Shown: piece by piece, positions 44,368 through 55,104 of the stretch
Numbering within the stretch: the first letter of the stretch is position 1
Layout of the letters: each line of letters begins with the position of its first letter
Origin: Streptomyces sp. CB02366
GTDB lineage: Bacteria; Actinomycetota; Actinomycetes; Streptomycetales; Streptomycetaceae
Length of the DNA stretch: 64,000 bases
Assembly: GCF_001905905.1 (NCBI RefSeq)
Contig: NZ_LIVT01000003.1
Span: 1,007,001 to 1,071,000 of the forward strand
Reading direction: 5' to 3'
Translations under genes and position numbers: made by a program
Notes under the pieces: model-generated
The model's input: only the letters and a program-made list of their open reading frames with translations
What the model was told of the DNA's origin: nothing
The model's database searches: none

Positions 44368-45659
44368 AGCGGCCGTCCGTCCTGCGGCGGCTGGTGGCCG
44401 CCTCGAAGCTGCCGCACTCGACGATCCGGACCCGCATCGCCCTCGTGTACGGCGGCGTCTTCCTGGTCCTGGGCACCGCCCTGCTGGCCACCGTCAACCT
44501 GGCCTCCCGCGCCGGTACGGAGACCGAGGCGCGGGCCATCGCCTCGTCGGCGGTCGTCGCCCCGCCCGGGTACACGGTGAACGGTCCCTTCGTCGCCCGC
44601 GGCTCCACCGGGTCGTCCACCGCCTACGAACTCACCGACCACGTCAGCGACGCGGCGGGCAAGCAGCTCATGAACTGGTCCTTCGCCGCGCTGCTCGTGA
44701 TGACGGCGGGCGCGGTCGGGGTCGGCTGGTGGACGGCGGGCCGGGTGCTGCGGCCGGTCCACGAGATGACCGCGAAGGCCCGCCGGCTCTCCGAGCGGAC
44801 CCTGCACGAGGGGATCGCGTCCAACGGCCCCGACGACGAACTGAAGGAGCTGGGGGAGACGCTGGACGCGCTGCTGGGCCGCCTGGAGCGGGCGTTCGAC
44901 AGCCAGCGGAGGTTCATCGCGAACGCCTCGCACGAGCTGCGGACCCCGCTGGCCACCCAGCGCGCGGCGATCCAGATCGGCCTGGACGACCCCTCGCCCG
45001 AGGATCTCGTCCGCACCCGGCAGACCCTGCTGGACACCAACCGGCGCAGCGAACGGCTCATCGAGGGACTGCTCGTGCTGGCCCGCAGCGAACGGGGGCT
45101 GGCCGCGGACGAGCGCGAGACGGTCCTCCTGGACCGGGTGGTCCGGGAGGAGGCGGCCCGGCATCCGGCGGTGGGGGGCGCGGGGCCGGAGGGCGGCGCG
45201 CCGGGAAGGCCGGGTGCGGAAGACGGGCCGACGGTGAAGGTCGTGACAGCCCCCTGTTCCGTACGCGGCAACCGGCTGCTGCTCGCTCAGCTGGTGACGA
45301 ACCTGCTGGCCAACGCCGTCACGTACAACGTGCCCGGCGGCTCGGTGGAGGTGTCGCTGAGCGGGGAGGGGGTCCTGCTGGTGCGCAACACCGGCCCGGT
45401 GGTCTCCGAGGCCGATATCGCGGGGTTCTTCGAGCCGTTCCGCCGGGGCGAGGGCCGGGACCGGATGGGCCCCGGGTCGGGGCTCGGGCTGTCGATCGTC
45501 CGGTCGATCGCGGTGGCCCACGGCGGAACGGTCACGGCGAGGCCGGGCCCGGGGGGCGGCGGGCTCGCCGTGACCGTACGGCTGCCGGCCGATCAGCCCT
45601 CGGCGCCGGCTCCGCGCGCGGCGGTCCAGGCGGGCAGCCCGGCCAGGATTTCCCGGTAG
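44364..45659 (+). CDS. Sensor histidine kinase
   Basis: 431-aa membrane kinase, partner of the regulator upstream (four-base overlap). Two membrane helices ([19 protein letters not shown] and [19 protein letters not shown]) enclose a short extracellular loop of about 50 residues. HAMP and HisKA follow ([17 protein letters not shown], phospho-His in SHELRTP) and then HATPase (N-box [33 protein letters not shown]). The conserved part ends near TVRLPAD; the last 22 residues (67 bases) overlap the 3' end of the opposing vWA gene. The extracellular signal is unknown. Confidence 0.93.
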   Translation: MKRPSVLRRLVAASKLPHSTIRTRIALVYGGVFLVLGTALLATVNLASRAGTETEARAIASSAVVAPPGYTVNGPFVARGSTGSSTAYELTDHVSDAAGKQLMNWSFAALLVMTAGAVGVGWWTAGRVLRPVHEMTAKARRLSERTLHEGIASNGPDDELKELGETLDALLGRLERAFDSQRRFIANASHELRTPLATQRAAIQIGLDDPSPEDLVRTRQTLLDTNRRSERLIEGLLVLARSERGLAADERETVLLDRVVREEAARHPAVGGAGPEGGAPGRPGAEDGPTVKVVTAPCSVRGNRLLLAQLVTNLLANAVTYNVPGGSVEVSLSGEGVLLVRNTGPVVSEADIAGFFEPFRRGEGRDRMGPGSGLGLSIVRSIAVAHGGTVTARPGPGGGGLAVTVRLPADQPSAPAPRAAVQAGSPARISR

Positions 45660-47431
45660 AGCTCGGCGTCCGCGATCTCGCGGGGCGCCGTTCCGGCGTG
45701 GAAGTAACCGGTGTTCGGGGCGTCGAGCTTCCGCAGGAAGTCGAAACCCTTCGCGTCCGGGTCGCCGAAGGCGACGAACTGGAAGAACAGCGGCAGCCGC
45801 TCCGCGTCGGCGAGGGCCTGGCGGGCGGGCTGCTTGGCGTCCGGAGGGCCGTCCGTCTGGAAGATCACGAGGGCCGGGCCGGCGGCCCCGGACTTCTCGT
45901 AGTGGGCGACGACCTCCGCGACGGCGTGTTCGTAGTGCGTCCGGCCCAGGCGGCCGAGGTCCGCGTGCAGTTCGTCGACGCGGCCCTCGTGACCGGAGAG
46001 TTCGAGGGTTCCGGTGCCGTCGAGCTCGGTCGAGAAGAAGACGACCGGCACGGCGGCGTCCTCGTCCAGGTGCGCGGCGAGCGCGAGCGCCCGGTCGCCC
46101 AGGTGCTGGGCGCTGCCGTCCTTGTAGAACGGCCGCATCGAGCCGGAGCGGTCCAGCACGAGGTAGACGCGGGCACGGAACCCGGTCAGGTCGTGCGCCT
46201 TGAGCGCCGCCTGCGCGGCCTTGTAGGGGCCGGCGAGCTGCGGAGCCCGCGAGGTCACCTTGGCGAGCGTGGTGGCGGACTTGCGGGGCGCGGCGGCCGG
46301 TTCGGGGGCGGCCTCGGCTTCCGTCTCGGCCTCGGCCTGGGCCTCGGCGGGCTCGGGGGCGGTCTTCGCCTCCGTCTCGCCCTCGGTCCCGGCGGGCTCG
46401 GGGGTGGCCTCCGCCTCGGCCTGGGCAGGCTCGGGGGTGGCCTCCGCCCCGGTCTTCGTCTCGGGCTCGGTGGCTTCCGCCTCGGCCTGGGCAGGCCCGG
46501 GGGCGGTCTCCGGCTCGGGCTCGGGCTTCGCTCCGGTCGCCTCGGGCTCGGTGGGCTCGGTCTTCGCCCCGGTCTTCACCTCGGGGCCGGTGGGCTCGGC
46601 CTCTGCCTCGGTCTTCGCCTCGGTCTTCGCCTCGGGCTCGGACGCGGCCTCCGCGGCGGGGGCGGGGGTGGTCTCAGCCTCGACGGGCTCGGACGCGGCC
46701 TCGGCTTCGGTCTCGGCGGGCTCGGACGCGGGGGCCTCCGCGGTGGGGGCGGCCTCGGTCCGGGCCGGCTCGGGGGCGGCCTCGGCTTCCGGGGTCTCTG
46801 CAGGCGTCTCCGCCTTGGTCTCAGTCTCCAGGTCCTCGGCAGGCGTCTCCGCCTCGACCTCCGCCTCGGTCTCCGCCTCGGGCGCCTTGGAGGGCGCCTC
46901 CGCCTCGGTCGGCGCGGGCTCCGGCTCCGGTGCGGCCTCCCGGACGTCGTCCAGGTCGAGGTCGATCGTGATCGGCGCCCGCTCCTCCGCCCCGGCCTCC
47001 GCCGCCCCGGCCTCGGCAGGCGTCCCGGAGGCCACCGGCTCCCCGGGCGCGACGGGACCGGCGGTCGCTTCCTCGGGCTTCTCCGCCTTCGGGGCGGCGT
47101 CCCCGGCCGACCCCTGGGCGGGGACGGTCGCCGTCGCGGGGGCGGCGGCCGGCCTGTCGAACGCCTCCGCCACCAGGTCGGCGACCGGTGAGCCGTCACG
47201 CTCCGTGGCGGTGTCGGAGAGGGGGGCCGTCGACGGAGCCTCCGTGGACGGGGGCGAGGCGGGCGCCGGGATCGACGCCTTCGGCTCCGCCGTGGGCCCG
47301 GCCGCCGAAGTGGTCTCCGGTTCCGTCTCCTTGGGCTGAGTGCGCTCGGCCTGGGGCGGGACGGTGGCCGTGGTCGGCTCGTCCTGCTCCGTGCGGCCGA
47401 ACACCTTACGCAGCAAGCTCCGAATGCCCAT
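45593..47431 (-). CDS. vWA-domain protein with long acidic disordered region
   Basis: 612-aa protein. The N-terminus is a short amphipathic basic start ([13 protein letters not shown]). About 350 residues of Glu/Ala/Pro/Thr-rich repetitive sequence follow (units like AEAEATPEP and TEAEAEP). The C-terminal 220 residues are a vWA domain: MIDAS DxSxS in [18 protein letters not shown], then [10 protein letters not shown] and [14 protein letters not shown]. The domain is of the type found in TerF and other tellurium/stress proteins. The acidic region may bind cations, with the vWA as the metal-dependent adhesion part; inferred. ATG at 47431. Confidence 0.85.
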   Translation of the reverse strand: MGIRSLLRKVFGRTEQDEPTTATVPPQAERTQPKETEPETTSAAGPTAEPKASIPAPASPPSTEAPSTAPLSDTATERDGSPVADLVAEAFDRPAAAPATATVPAQGSAGDAAPKAEKPEEATAGPVAPGEPVASGTPAEAGAAEAGAEERAPITIDLDLDDVREAAPEPEPAPTEAEAPSKAPEAETEAEVEAETPAEDLETETKAETPAETPEAEAAPEPARTEAAPTAEAPASEPAETEAEAASEPVEAETTPAPAAEAASEPEAKTEAKTEAEAEPTGPEVKTGAKTEPTEPEATGAKPEPEPETAPGPAQAEAEATEPETKTGAEATPEPAQAEAEATPEPAGTEGETEAKTAPEPAEAQAEAETEAEAAPEPAAAPRKSATTLAKVTSRAPQLAGPYKAAQAALKAHDLTGFRARVYLVLDRSGSMRPFYKDGSAQHLGDRALALAAHLDEDAAVPVVFFSTELDGTGTLELSGHEGRVDELHADLGRLGRTHYEHAVAEVVAHYEKSGAAGPALVIFQTDGPPDAKQPARQALADAERLPLFFQFVAFGDPDAKGFDFLRKLDAPNTGYFHAGTAPREIADAELYREILAGLPAWTAARGAGAEG

Positions 47432-47722
47432 GAGCGAGGCCTTTCGCATGAGTTGGGTGCGGGGAATGTCCGACCTGGGCGAATTCATCCCTGGCCAGGA
47501 CGGATACGTAAGGTTAGCGGCCGGATCAGGCCGTACGCCGGTGCGGCCCACCCCTGCGTCAACCGAGCCGCAACCGTTCCCGTACCGAGTCCGGGGCGCC
47601 GCACCCCAGGGGCGCGAGAAGACAGCGGTGGCCCGGACTTCACCCCCCGTTCACCGGGAGTCCCACGGACCGCGTGAAGGCGCACATACCGTCTCGCACG
47701 ACACCAGACGGAGGGAATCCAC

Positions 47723-49792
47723 GTGCGCAACCTGCTGCCGTTCATCAGCTCGCATCCCGGGGGGCGTTCCGCGCTGACCTGCCGCTTCCGCTGCGGGGAC
47801 GCCTGTTTCAAGGAGACGCCCAACACCAGCGACAACGAGTACGCCGGCGACATCATCGCCGGCGCCGTGTCGCGCCGCTCGATGATGCGCGCCGCCGCCG
47901 TGGTCACCGTCGCCACCGCCGCAGGGACCGCCGTGCTGACCGGCCCGGGCGCCCCGCGGGCCGAGGCCGTCGTCCCGGCCGGACACGGCCACAAGCCGGG
48001 CCACCCCCACCGCCCGTCCTCCTCCGGGGCGCGTGGCCTGCGGTTCTCGCCGGTCGCACCCAACAAGGACGACAAGGTCACCGTCCCCGACGGGTACGCC
48101 CAGAACGTGGTGATCCGCTGGGGCGAACCGATTCTGCGCGGCGCACCCGCCTTCGACCCGGACAAGCAGACGGCGAAGGCGCAGGCGGGCCAGTTCGGCT
48201 ACAACAACGACTTCCTCTCCCTGCTCCCGCTGCGCGGCGAGCACGGCCGGCAGGTCATGGTCGCCAACCACGAGTACACGGACGAGATCCTCATGTTCCG
48301 TGGCTACGATCCGGCCAACCCCACCCGCGAGCAGGTGGAGATCGCCTGGGCGGCGCACGGACTTTCCGTGGTCGTCGTCCAGGAGGAGCACCGCACCGGC
48401 AAGCTGGGCCCGGTCAACCGGCACCCGCTGAACCGCCGTCTGACCGCGACGAGCGAGTTCCGCATGACGGGCCCCGCCGCGGGGAGCGCCCTGCTGCGCA
48501 CGTCCGCCGACCGCACCGGCCGCAAGGTGCTCGGCACCCTCAACAACTGCGCGGGCGGCACCACGCCGTGGGGCACCACGCTGCACGGCGAGGAGAACTT
48601 CAACCAGTACTTCGCCAACGGCTCCACCGCCATGCACAAGCGGTACGGGATCGGCGCGGGCGAGACGGAGCGCAAGTGGGAGCGCTTCGACCAGCGCTTC
48701 GACCTCGCCAAGGAGCCCAACGAGGCCAACCGCTTCGGCTGGGTCGTCGAACTCGACCCGTACGACCCGGACTCCACCCCGCGCAAGCGGACCGCGCTGG
48801 GCCGGTTCAAGCACGAGGCGGCGCAGCCCCGGCTCACCTCCGACGGCCGCCCGGTCGTCTACATGGGCGACGACGAGAAGTTCGACTACCTCTACAAGTT
48901 CGTCTCCAGCAAGCGGATGAAGAAGGGGAACTCGCGGGCCGCCCGTGAGCACAACCTGACGCTGCTGGACGAGGGGACGCTGTACGTCGCCAAGTTGACG
49001 GGCGACTCTCCGGTCACCGAGATCGACGGCACCGGAAAGCTGCCCGTCGACGGGGAGTTCGACGGCAGCGGCATGTGGATCCCGCTGGCCACCGGCACCA
49101 CCTCGCACGTGCCGGGCATGACCGCCGAGGAGGTGTACGTCTACACCCGGGTCGCCGGTGACAAGGTCGGCGCGACCAAGATGGACCGCCCCGAGGACGT
49201 CGAGCCCTCGCCGCGCACCGGCCGGGTCTATGTGGCGCTCACCAACAACACGGACCGCGGCAAGGCGGGCAAGGCGGGTGCGGACGAGGCCAACCCGCGC
49301 AACAACAACAAGCACGGGCAGGTCCTGGAGCTGGCGGAGAACTGGGACGACCCGGCGAGCGACGGCTTCGCCTGGCGGCTGTTCCTCGTGGCGGGCGACC
49401 CGGACGACCCGTCGACGTACTTCGCGGGCTTCCCCAAGGAGAACGTCAGCCCCATCTCCTGCCCGGACAACGTGGCGTTCGACGCCCACGGCAACCTGTG
49501 GATCTCCACGGACGGCAACAAGCTCGACTCGCACGACGGCCTGTTCGGCGTGGCGACGCAGGGTGAGCGCCGAGGTGAACTGAAGCAGTTCCTCACCGTC
49601 CCGTCCGGGGCCGAGACCTGCGGCCCGGTCATCCAGGACCGTCGCGTCCTGGTCGCCGTCCAGCACCCGGGAGAGACGGACGGGGCGTCCGTGGAGAACC
49701 CGGCGAGCACCTGGCCCGACGGACCGGGCAAGATCGTCCGCCCCGCCGTCGTCGCCGTCTGGCGCAAGGACGGACGCGACATCGGCGTGTGA
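47723..49792 (+). CDS. PhoX-family (DUF839) phosphatase
   Basis: 689-aa secreted Tat substrate. The twin-arginine signal is SRRSMMRAAAVVTVATAAG at about residues 50-70, after a Cys-rich conserved N-terminus. The DUF839 propeller has GYNNDFLSLLPL, MVANHEYTDEILMF, TPWGTTLHGEENFNQYF, MDRPEDVEPSPRTGRVYVAL and CPDNVAFDAHGNLWISTDGN. PhoX enzymes are Ca2+- and Fe3+-dependent alkaline phosphatases that release phosphate from organic esters. The typical Streptomyces PhoX is Pho-controlled; no PHO box was identified here. GTG at 47723 with GGAGGGA upstream; a hairpin follows. Confidence 0.93.
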   Translation: MRNLLPFISSHPGGRSALTCRFRCGDACFKETPNTSDNEYAGDIIAGAVSRRSMMRAAAVVTVATAAGTAVLTGPGAPRAEAVVPAGHGHKPGHPHRPSSSGARGLRFSPVAPNKDDKVTVPDGYAQNVVIRWGEPILRGAPAFDPDKQTAKAQAGQFGYNNDFLSLLPLRGEHGRQVMVANHEYTDEILMFRGYDPANPTREQVEIAWAAHGLSVVVVQEEHRTGKLGPVNRHPLNRRLTATSEFRMTGPAAGSALLRTSADRTGRKVLGTLNNCAGGTTPWGTTLHGEENFNQYFANGSTAMHKRYGIGAGETERKWERFDQRFDLAKEPNEANRFGWVVELDPYDPDSTPRKRTALGRFKHEAAQPRLTSDGRPVVYMGDDEKFDYLYKFVSSKRMKKGNSRAAREHNLTLLDEGTLYVAKLTGDSPVTEIDGTGKLPVDGEFDGSGMWIPLATGTTSHVPGMTAEEVYVYTRVAGDKVGATKMDRPEDVEPSPRTGRVYVALTNNTDRGKAGKAGADEANPRNNNKHGQVLELAENWDDPASDGFAWRLFLVAGDPDDPSTYFAGFPKENVSPISCPDNVAFDAHGNLWISTDGNKLDSHDGLFGVATQGERRGELKQFLTVPSGAETCGPVIQDRRVLVAVQHPGETDGASVENPASTWPDGPGKIVRPAVVAVWRKDGRDIGV

Positions 49793-49797
49793 GGTCC

Positions 49798-49830
49798 GGC
49801 GGGCGGGAGGATGACCGCCTCCCGCCCGCC
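49798..49830 (+). terminator. phoX-like gene terminator
   Basis: GGCGGGCGGGAGG (49798-49810) pairs with CCTCCCGCCCGCC (49818-49830), a 13-bp perfect stem five bases after the stop. Confidence 0.8.
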
Positions 49831-49856
49831 GCCCTCTCCGCACTACAGTCGGAACC

Positions 49857-50258
49857 ATGGTTTCCGGTGACGCGCCGCAGGCGGAGGGAAGCGTCCGGGT
49901 CGACGTGTGGATCTGGTCGGTCCGGCTGACGAAGACGCGGGCCCAGGCGGCCGCCGCCTGCCGGGCGGGGCATGTGAAGGTCGGCGGCGACCGGGCCAAG
50001 CCCGCGCAGGCCGTCCGCGTCGGTGACGAGGTGCGGCTGCGGCACGCGGGGCGGGACCGGGTGGTGGTCGTCTCGAAGATCGTGAAGAAGCGGGTCGGCC
50101 CGCCGGTGGCCGCGGAGTGCTTCATCGACAACAGCCCGCCCCCGCCGCCCCGCGAGATGGCGATCCAGGTGCCCGTACGGGACCGGGGCGCGGGCCGCCC
50201 GACCAAGCGCGACCGCCGGGAGATGGAGCGCCTTCAGGGGCGCCCGCCGGCCGGCTGA
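49857..50258 (+). CDS. S4-domain RNA-binding protein (Hsp15/HslR-like)
   Basis: 133-aa protein. The S4 fold is visible: VRVDVWIWSVRLTKTRAQAA, CRAGHVKVGG, AKPAQAVRVGDEVRL. The basic C-terminal part (KRDRREMERLQGR) suits RNA contact. E. coli Hsp15 rescues stalled 50S subunits with attached nascent chains; a similar role is possible. ATG at 49857. Confidence 0.88.
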   Translation: MVSGDAPQAEGSVRVDVWIWSVRLTKTRAQAAAACRAGHVKVGGDRAKPAQAVRVGDEVRLRHAGRDRVVVVSKIVKKRVGPPVAAECFIDNSPPPPPREMAIQVPVRDRGAGRPTKRDRREMERLQGRPPAG

Positions 50259-50294
50259 GCCCCCGCGGCGCGCCGGACCGTCCGCGGGGCGGGG

Positions 50295-51221
50295 TCACCG
50301 CCCCGGCGTGCCGGACCGCCGCCGCAGGACGAGCCGGGCCGCCACCGCCCCTACGAGCAGCACCGCGCCGACCGCCGGCACCGCCCACGACGTGGTCCTC
50401 AGCGAGGCCGTGAGGGCGTCGACCACCGCGGCCGCCGCGTCCCGGTCGCCGCCGGGGACCTCGTCCAGCACCCGGCCGCGGCCGACCGAGACCAGCACCC
50501 GGAGCACGATCCCGCCGAGCACGAGCCCGGCGCCCACGACCGCGGTGGCCCACAGCCCGCCCCGCAGCCCGCGCCGTACGGTCGCGACGCCCACCACCAG
50601 GACGAGGAGGACCAGCGTGGCGACGGCCGGCCAGACGCTGCACTGGCGGAGCCGGCGGAACGAACTCCTGAAGTCGTCGGCCTGATCCGGGCCGAGCACG
50701 GTGATCTCCGTCCGCTCGACCGGGATCTGGTCGGCGAACGGCACCCCGTCGCGTACGAGGTCCTTCTTGACCTGGTCGATCACCGGGGCCAGGTCGATCG
50801 TCACCGGCTCGCCGCCGTCGCCGTCCAGGGCGGCCGTCACCGCCTCGTGGGCGGTCCGGTTCGCGGTGTCCCAGGCGTTGCGGAAGACGTCGGTGGTGGT
50901 GAACGACGACACGGTCCGGTGCAGGAAGTCGCGGACCGTGTCCTGGAGCGGTCCGAGGTCGATCCGGCGCATGGCCTCCTCGGTGACCAGGTCCGCGACG
51001 GTGCTCTGCACCGCCGGGTCGGAGGAGAGCGGGGACACGGCGGCGACGTACCGGTCGGCGTCGTCGATCTCCAGGTCCACCCACGCGGAGAGCGCGCTCA
51101 GCGGCACCAGGAGGGCGAGCAGGACGAGCAGGACCGCCGAGAGGGCCGCCGGGACCGCCGAGCGCGACGGACGCGACGAGTCCGCCGGGGTCTTCGAGGT
51201 CGTCGGGGGAGAGGTCCGCAC
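50295..51221 (-). CDS. Membrane protein with large extracytoplasmic domain
   Basis: 308-aa protein. One N-terminal helix (AALSAVLLVLLALLVPLSAL) is followed by about 140 extracytoplasmic residues (WVDLEIDDADRYVAAVSPLS, LHRTVSSFTTTDVFRNAW) and three C-terminal helices (VWPAVATLVLLVLVVGVAT, LWATAVVGAGLVLGGIVL, TSWAVPAVGAVLLVGAVAA). The pattern is common in actinobacterial conserved membrane proteins of unknown role. The GTG at 51221 has GGAGGG almost touching it, so the true start is uncertain. Divergent from the gene at 51380. Confidence 0.8.
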   Translation of the reverse strand: MRTSPPTTSKTPADSSRPSRSAVPAALSAVLLVLLALLVPLSALSAWVDLEIDDADRYVAAVSPLSSDPAVQSTVADLVTEEAMRRIDLGPLQDTVRDFLHRTVSSFTTTDVFRNAWDTANRTAHEAVTAALDGDGGEPVTIDLAPVIDQVKKDLVRDGVPFADQIPVERTEITVLGPDQADDFRSSFRRLRQCSVWPAVATLVLLVLVVGVATVRRGLRGGLWATAVVGAGLVLGGIVLRVLVSVGRGRVLDEVPGGDRDAAAAVVDALTASLRTTSWAVPAVGAVLLVGAVAARLVLRRRSGTPGR

Positions 51222-51305
51222 CCCTCCAGGAAATCCCCTCGGGGCCCGGACCGCTTGGGGCCGTACGCCGTTCGAGTTGCCGGGCCGGGCGGCCGGGTGT
51301 GCTCT

Positions 51306-51357
51306 GGAGGAACGGGGGCGTGCCACGGGGCGGGAGGAACGGGGGCGTGCCACGGGG
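51306..51357. repeat. 25-bp direct repeat, period 27
   Basis: GGAGGAACGGGGGCGTGCCA plus CGGGG occurs at 51306-51330 and again, identical, at 51333-51357. It fills the divergent promoter area, immediately upstream of the ribosome site of the 51380 gene. Confidence 0.8.
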
Positions 51358-51379
51358 GCGACGGAAGGAGCTGTCCGCG

Positions 51380-51787
51380 ATGGTCGTACACACAGCGATG
51401 CCCCGCCGGAGGGGCGGCGGCACGCACGCACGGACCCGCCACCACACCCCGCTGGCCTGGGCCCTGCCCCTGGTGCTCGGCGTGGTCTACGGCTTCTACG
51501 CGGCGTTCATCCGCCGCGACGGCGGCCCCAGCACCGGCGGGCAGGTTCTCCTCGGGCTCGTCTCCGGCGCCGCTCTGGCCGTCCTCTGCTTCGCGCTGGG
51601 GCGGATCCAGCGCTCCTTGCCCCGTGAACTGCGGGCGGTCGCGTACGGCGCGCTGACCGCGTGCGCGATCGGCTTCCTGGTGAGCCTCACCGACACCAGC
51701 GTGCTGCGGTCCACCGTGCTGGGCCTGGCGGTCGGGGCGGGCGTCCTCTGCGTGTCGTACTACGCCTTCTACGTGCGGGAGACCTGA
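51380..51787 (+). CDS. Small membrane protein with four helices
   Basis: 135-aa protein. The N-terminus is basic and His/Arg-rich. Four hydrophobic helices follow ([74 protein letters not shown]). Function unknown. ATG at 51380 has GAAGGAG nine bases upstream. It precedes a DrrA-like ATPase by 160 bases; the two may be co-transcribed. Confidence 0.8.
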   Translation: MVVHTAMPRRRGGGTHARTRHHTPLAWALPLVLGVVYGFYAAFIRRDGGPSTGGQVLLGLVSGAALAVLCFALGRIQRSLPRELRAVAYGALTACAIGFLVSLTDTSVLRSTVLGLAVGAGVLCVSYYAFYVRET

Positions 51788-51948
51788 GGGCCCCGGGCCG
51801 CCTTCCGTGCCCCCGTCCGTGTGCGCGGACGCCGGATGCGATCCGGCGGCCGCGCCTCCGCGTCCGGCGCCCCGAGGCCGGGGGAGCGGGCCGGGTCCAC
51901 ACGGAACCGGGGCGCCGGCGCCCGGCGACGACCCGCGAGGAAGGGAAC

Positions 51949-52916
<968 letters not shown>

Positions 52917-52920
<4 letters not shown>

Positions 52921-53774
52921 GCACCGCGAGCGCCAGGACGGAGATGGAGGGCGTCGTGCTCGCCGAGCCCGACCGGGAACGCCTGGCGGCCCTGCTGGTG
53001 GGCCGGGAGCGTCCCCCGAGGCCCAGCGCCCTGTCGGCGTCGATGACCTTCGGCCGGCGCGCCGTGCTGAAGATCAAGCACGTGCCGGAGCAGCTTTTCG
53101 ACGTGACGGCCTTCCCGATCATGCTGGTCCTGATGTACACGTACCTCTTCGGAGGGGCGCTGGCCGGCTCCACGGCGGAGTACATCCAGTTCCTGCTGCC
53201 CGGCATCATGGTGATGAGCGTCGTGATGATCACGATGTACACGGGCGTCGCGGTGAACACGGACATCGCCAAGGGCGTCTTCGACCGGTTCCGCACACTG
53301 CCGATCTGGCGGCCCGCCCCGATGGTCGGCTATCTGCTCGGCGACGTCCTGCGCTATCTGCTGGCGTCGGCGGTGATGCTCGCCGTCGGCATGGTCATCG
53401 GGTTCCGTCCGGGCGGCGGTGTCCTCGGCGTGCTGGCCGGCGTCGCGCTGCTGGTCGTGTTCTCGTTCGCGTTCTCCTGGATCTGGACGATGTTCGGGCT
53501 GCTGCTGCGCTCGGAGAAGTCGGTGATGGGCGTCAGCATGATGGTGATCTTCCCGCTGACCTTCCTCAGCAACGTCTTCGTCGACCCGGGGACGATGCCG
53601 GGCTGGCTCCAGGCGTTCGTGAACAACAGCCCGGTCACCCACCTCGCCACGGCGGTGCGCGGGTTGACGGCGGGCGAGTGGCCGGCCGCCGACATCGCCT
53701 GGACGCTGGGCTGGTCGGGGGTGCTCCTGGGGGTCTTCGGGGCGGTGACGATGCGGCTCTACAACCGGATGTGA
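52917..53774 (+). CDS. ABC transporter permease, DrrB family
   Basis: 285-aa permease. The start ATG overlaps the ATPase stop (ATGA). A 65-residue cytoplasmic N-terminus is followed by six helices ([91 protein letters not shown] and a last one). The DrrB signature includes [20 protein letters not shown] and [14 protein letters not shown]. No biosynthetic genes are nearby, so it is likely a housekeeping drug exporter. Confidence 0.93.
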
Positions 53775-53780
53775 CCACCG

Positions 53781-53816
53781 GCGGGGGTGCGGGCACGCCC
53801 GTGCCCGCACCCCCGC
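53781..53816. terminator. Hairpin terminator after the DrrAB-like genes
   Basis: GCGGGGGTGCGGGCAC (53781-53796) pairs perfectly with GTGCCCGCACCCCCGC (53801-53816). It stands between converging genes. Confidence 0.85.
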
Positions 53817-53840
53817 CCGGCGGGCCGCCCCGCGCCCGCG

Positions 53841-54263
53841 TCAGCCGCGTACGACCGTCACCGGGCACGGTGCGTGCTGGGTGACGTGGAGGCTGACCGA
53901 GCCGAGGAGGGTGGCCTTCAGGCCGGTGTGGCCGCGGGCTCCCACGACGAGCAGGTCGGCGCCCTCGGCGCGGTCCAGCAGAGACTGGGCCGGGTTGCCG
54001 ATCACCACGACCTGGTGGACCGCTGCCGCCCGCGCGGCGCCGAGGGCCTCCTCCAGCGCCTCGTTGAGGGAGACGGTGGCCACGGCCTGCGGGTCGAAGT
54101 CCTCCGGCAACCCCGGCATCATCGACGCCCAGCTGGTCGCGGGGTACTCCCAGCTGTTCACGGCCTCCACCTCGGCGCCGGTCAGCTCGGCCTGGCGTAC
54201 CGCCCAGTGCAATGCCTTGATCGACGCGTCGGAGCCGTCGACGCCCACCACGATCCTGCCCAT
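53841..54263 (-). CDS. Universal stress protein
   Basis: 140-aa UspA-like protein. It starts MGRIVVGVDGSDASIKALHW and ends with the ATP-binding pattern GARGHTGLKATLLGSVS (G-x2-G-x9-G-S), so it should bind ATP. Single-domain Usps act in stress survival; the partner is unknown. ATG at 54263 with GGAGG upstream. Confidence 0.93.
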   Translation of the reverse strand: MGRIVVGVDGSDASIKALHWAVRQAELTGAEVEAVNSWEYPATSWASMMPGLPEDFDPQAVATVSLNEALEEALGAARAAAVHQVVVIGNPAQSLLDRAEGADLLVVGARGHTGLKATLLGSVSLHVTQHAPCPVTVVRG

Positions 54264-54439
54264 GTCTGCCTCCGGTCCGGTTCTGTGCGGTCCTGCTCGG
54301 CACAACGTTCGATCACACTGTAGCCAAACCGGGCAAACGCGGGCGGTTCGCTCCGTCCCGCGCTCGTGGACCGCTCGGCGGACCCCGCCGGGCCCGGCAG
54401 GATCCGGTCCTGCCGGGTCCGGGTCCTGCCGTGTCCGGT

Positions 54440-55099
54440 TCAGTTCAGCCGCAGGTCCGCGAGCTGCTGCTCGAAGGGGACGACCGCGTCCTCCCCGTCG
54501 TCCAGGCCCGGGGAGCGCGTGGCTCCGGAGACCGTACGGCCGAGGACCGCGGAGGCCAGCTCACCGCCGGCGCGCCGGATGCGGGACGGCAGGCCCTCGG
54601 TGTACTCGTCGCCCGCCGACCCCCAGTCCTCCGACGCCGCGTAGACGGAGGTGGGCACGGTGACGGCCCGCAGGTAGGCGAAGAGGGGGCGCATCGCGTG
54701 CTCCAGGACCAGCGAGTGCCGGGCCGTGCCGCCCGTCGCGGCGATCACGACGGGCTTGCCGGTCAGCGCGGTGGGGTCGATCAGGTCGAAGAACGACTTG
54801 AACAGCCCGCTGTAGGAGGCGGTGAACACGGGCGTCACGGTGATCAGCCCGTCCGCCTCCGTCACCGCCTCGATCGCCTCGCGGAGTCCGGCCGGCGGGA
54901 ATCCGCTGACCAGGTGGTTCGCGATGTCGACGGCGAGGTCGCGCAGCTCGACGACGCGGACCTCGACGTCCCGGTCCTGGTCGGCCGCCAGGCGCTCACG
55001 GGCGGCGGCGGCCAGCCGGTCGGCCAGCAGCCGGGTGGAGGACGGCACGCTGAGCCCGGCCGAGACGGCGACGACGCGCAGGGGGGTGGTGGCGGTCAT
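54440..55099 (-). CDS. NAD(P)H-dependent FMN reductase (CE1759 family)
   Basis: 219-aa flavodoxin-fold reductase. Early strand/phosphate loop RVVAVSAGLSVPSSTRLLAD, then TPVFTASYSGLFKSFFDLID and KPVVIAATGGTARHSL match the family. It starts five bases after the stop of the luciferase-like monooxygenase, so it almost certainly supplies that enzyme with reduced FMN in a two-component system. ATG at 55099. Confidence 0.92.
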   Translation of the reverse strand: MTATTPLRVVAVSAGLSVPSSTRLLADRLAAAARERLAADQDRDVEVRVVELRDLAVDIANHLVSGFPPAGLREAIEAVTEADGLITVTPVFTASYSGLFKSFFDLIDPTALTGKPVVIAATGGTARHSLVLEHAMRPLFAYLRAVTVPTSVYAASEDWGSAGDEYTEGLPSRIRRAGGELASAVLGRTVSGATRSPGLDDGEDAVVPFEQQLADLRLN

Positions 55100-55104
55100 G
55101 GGGC

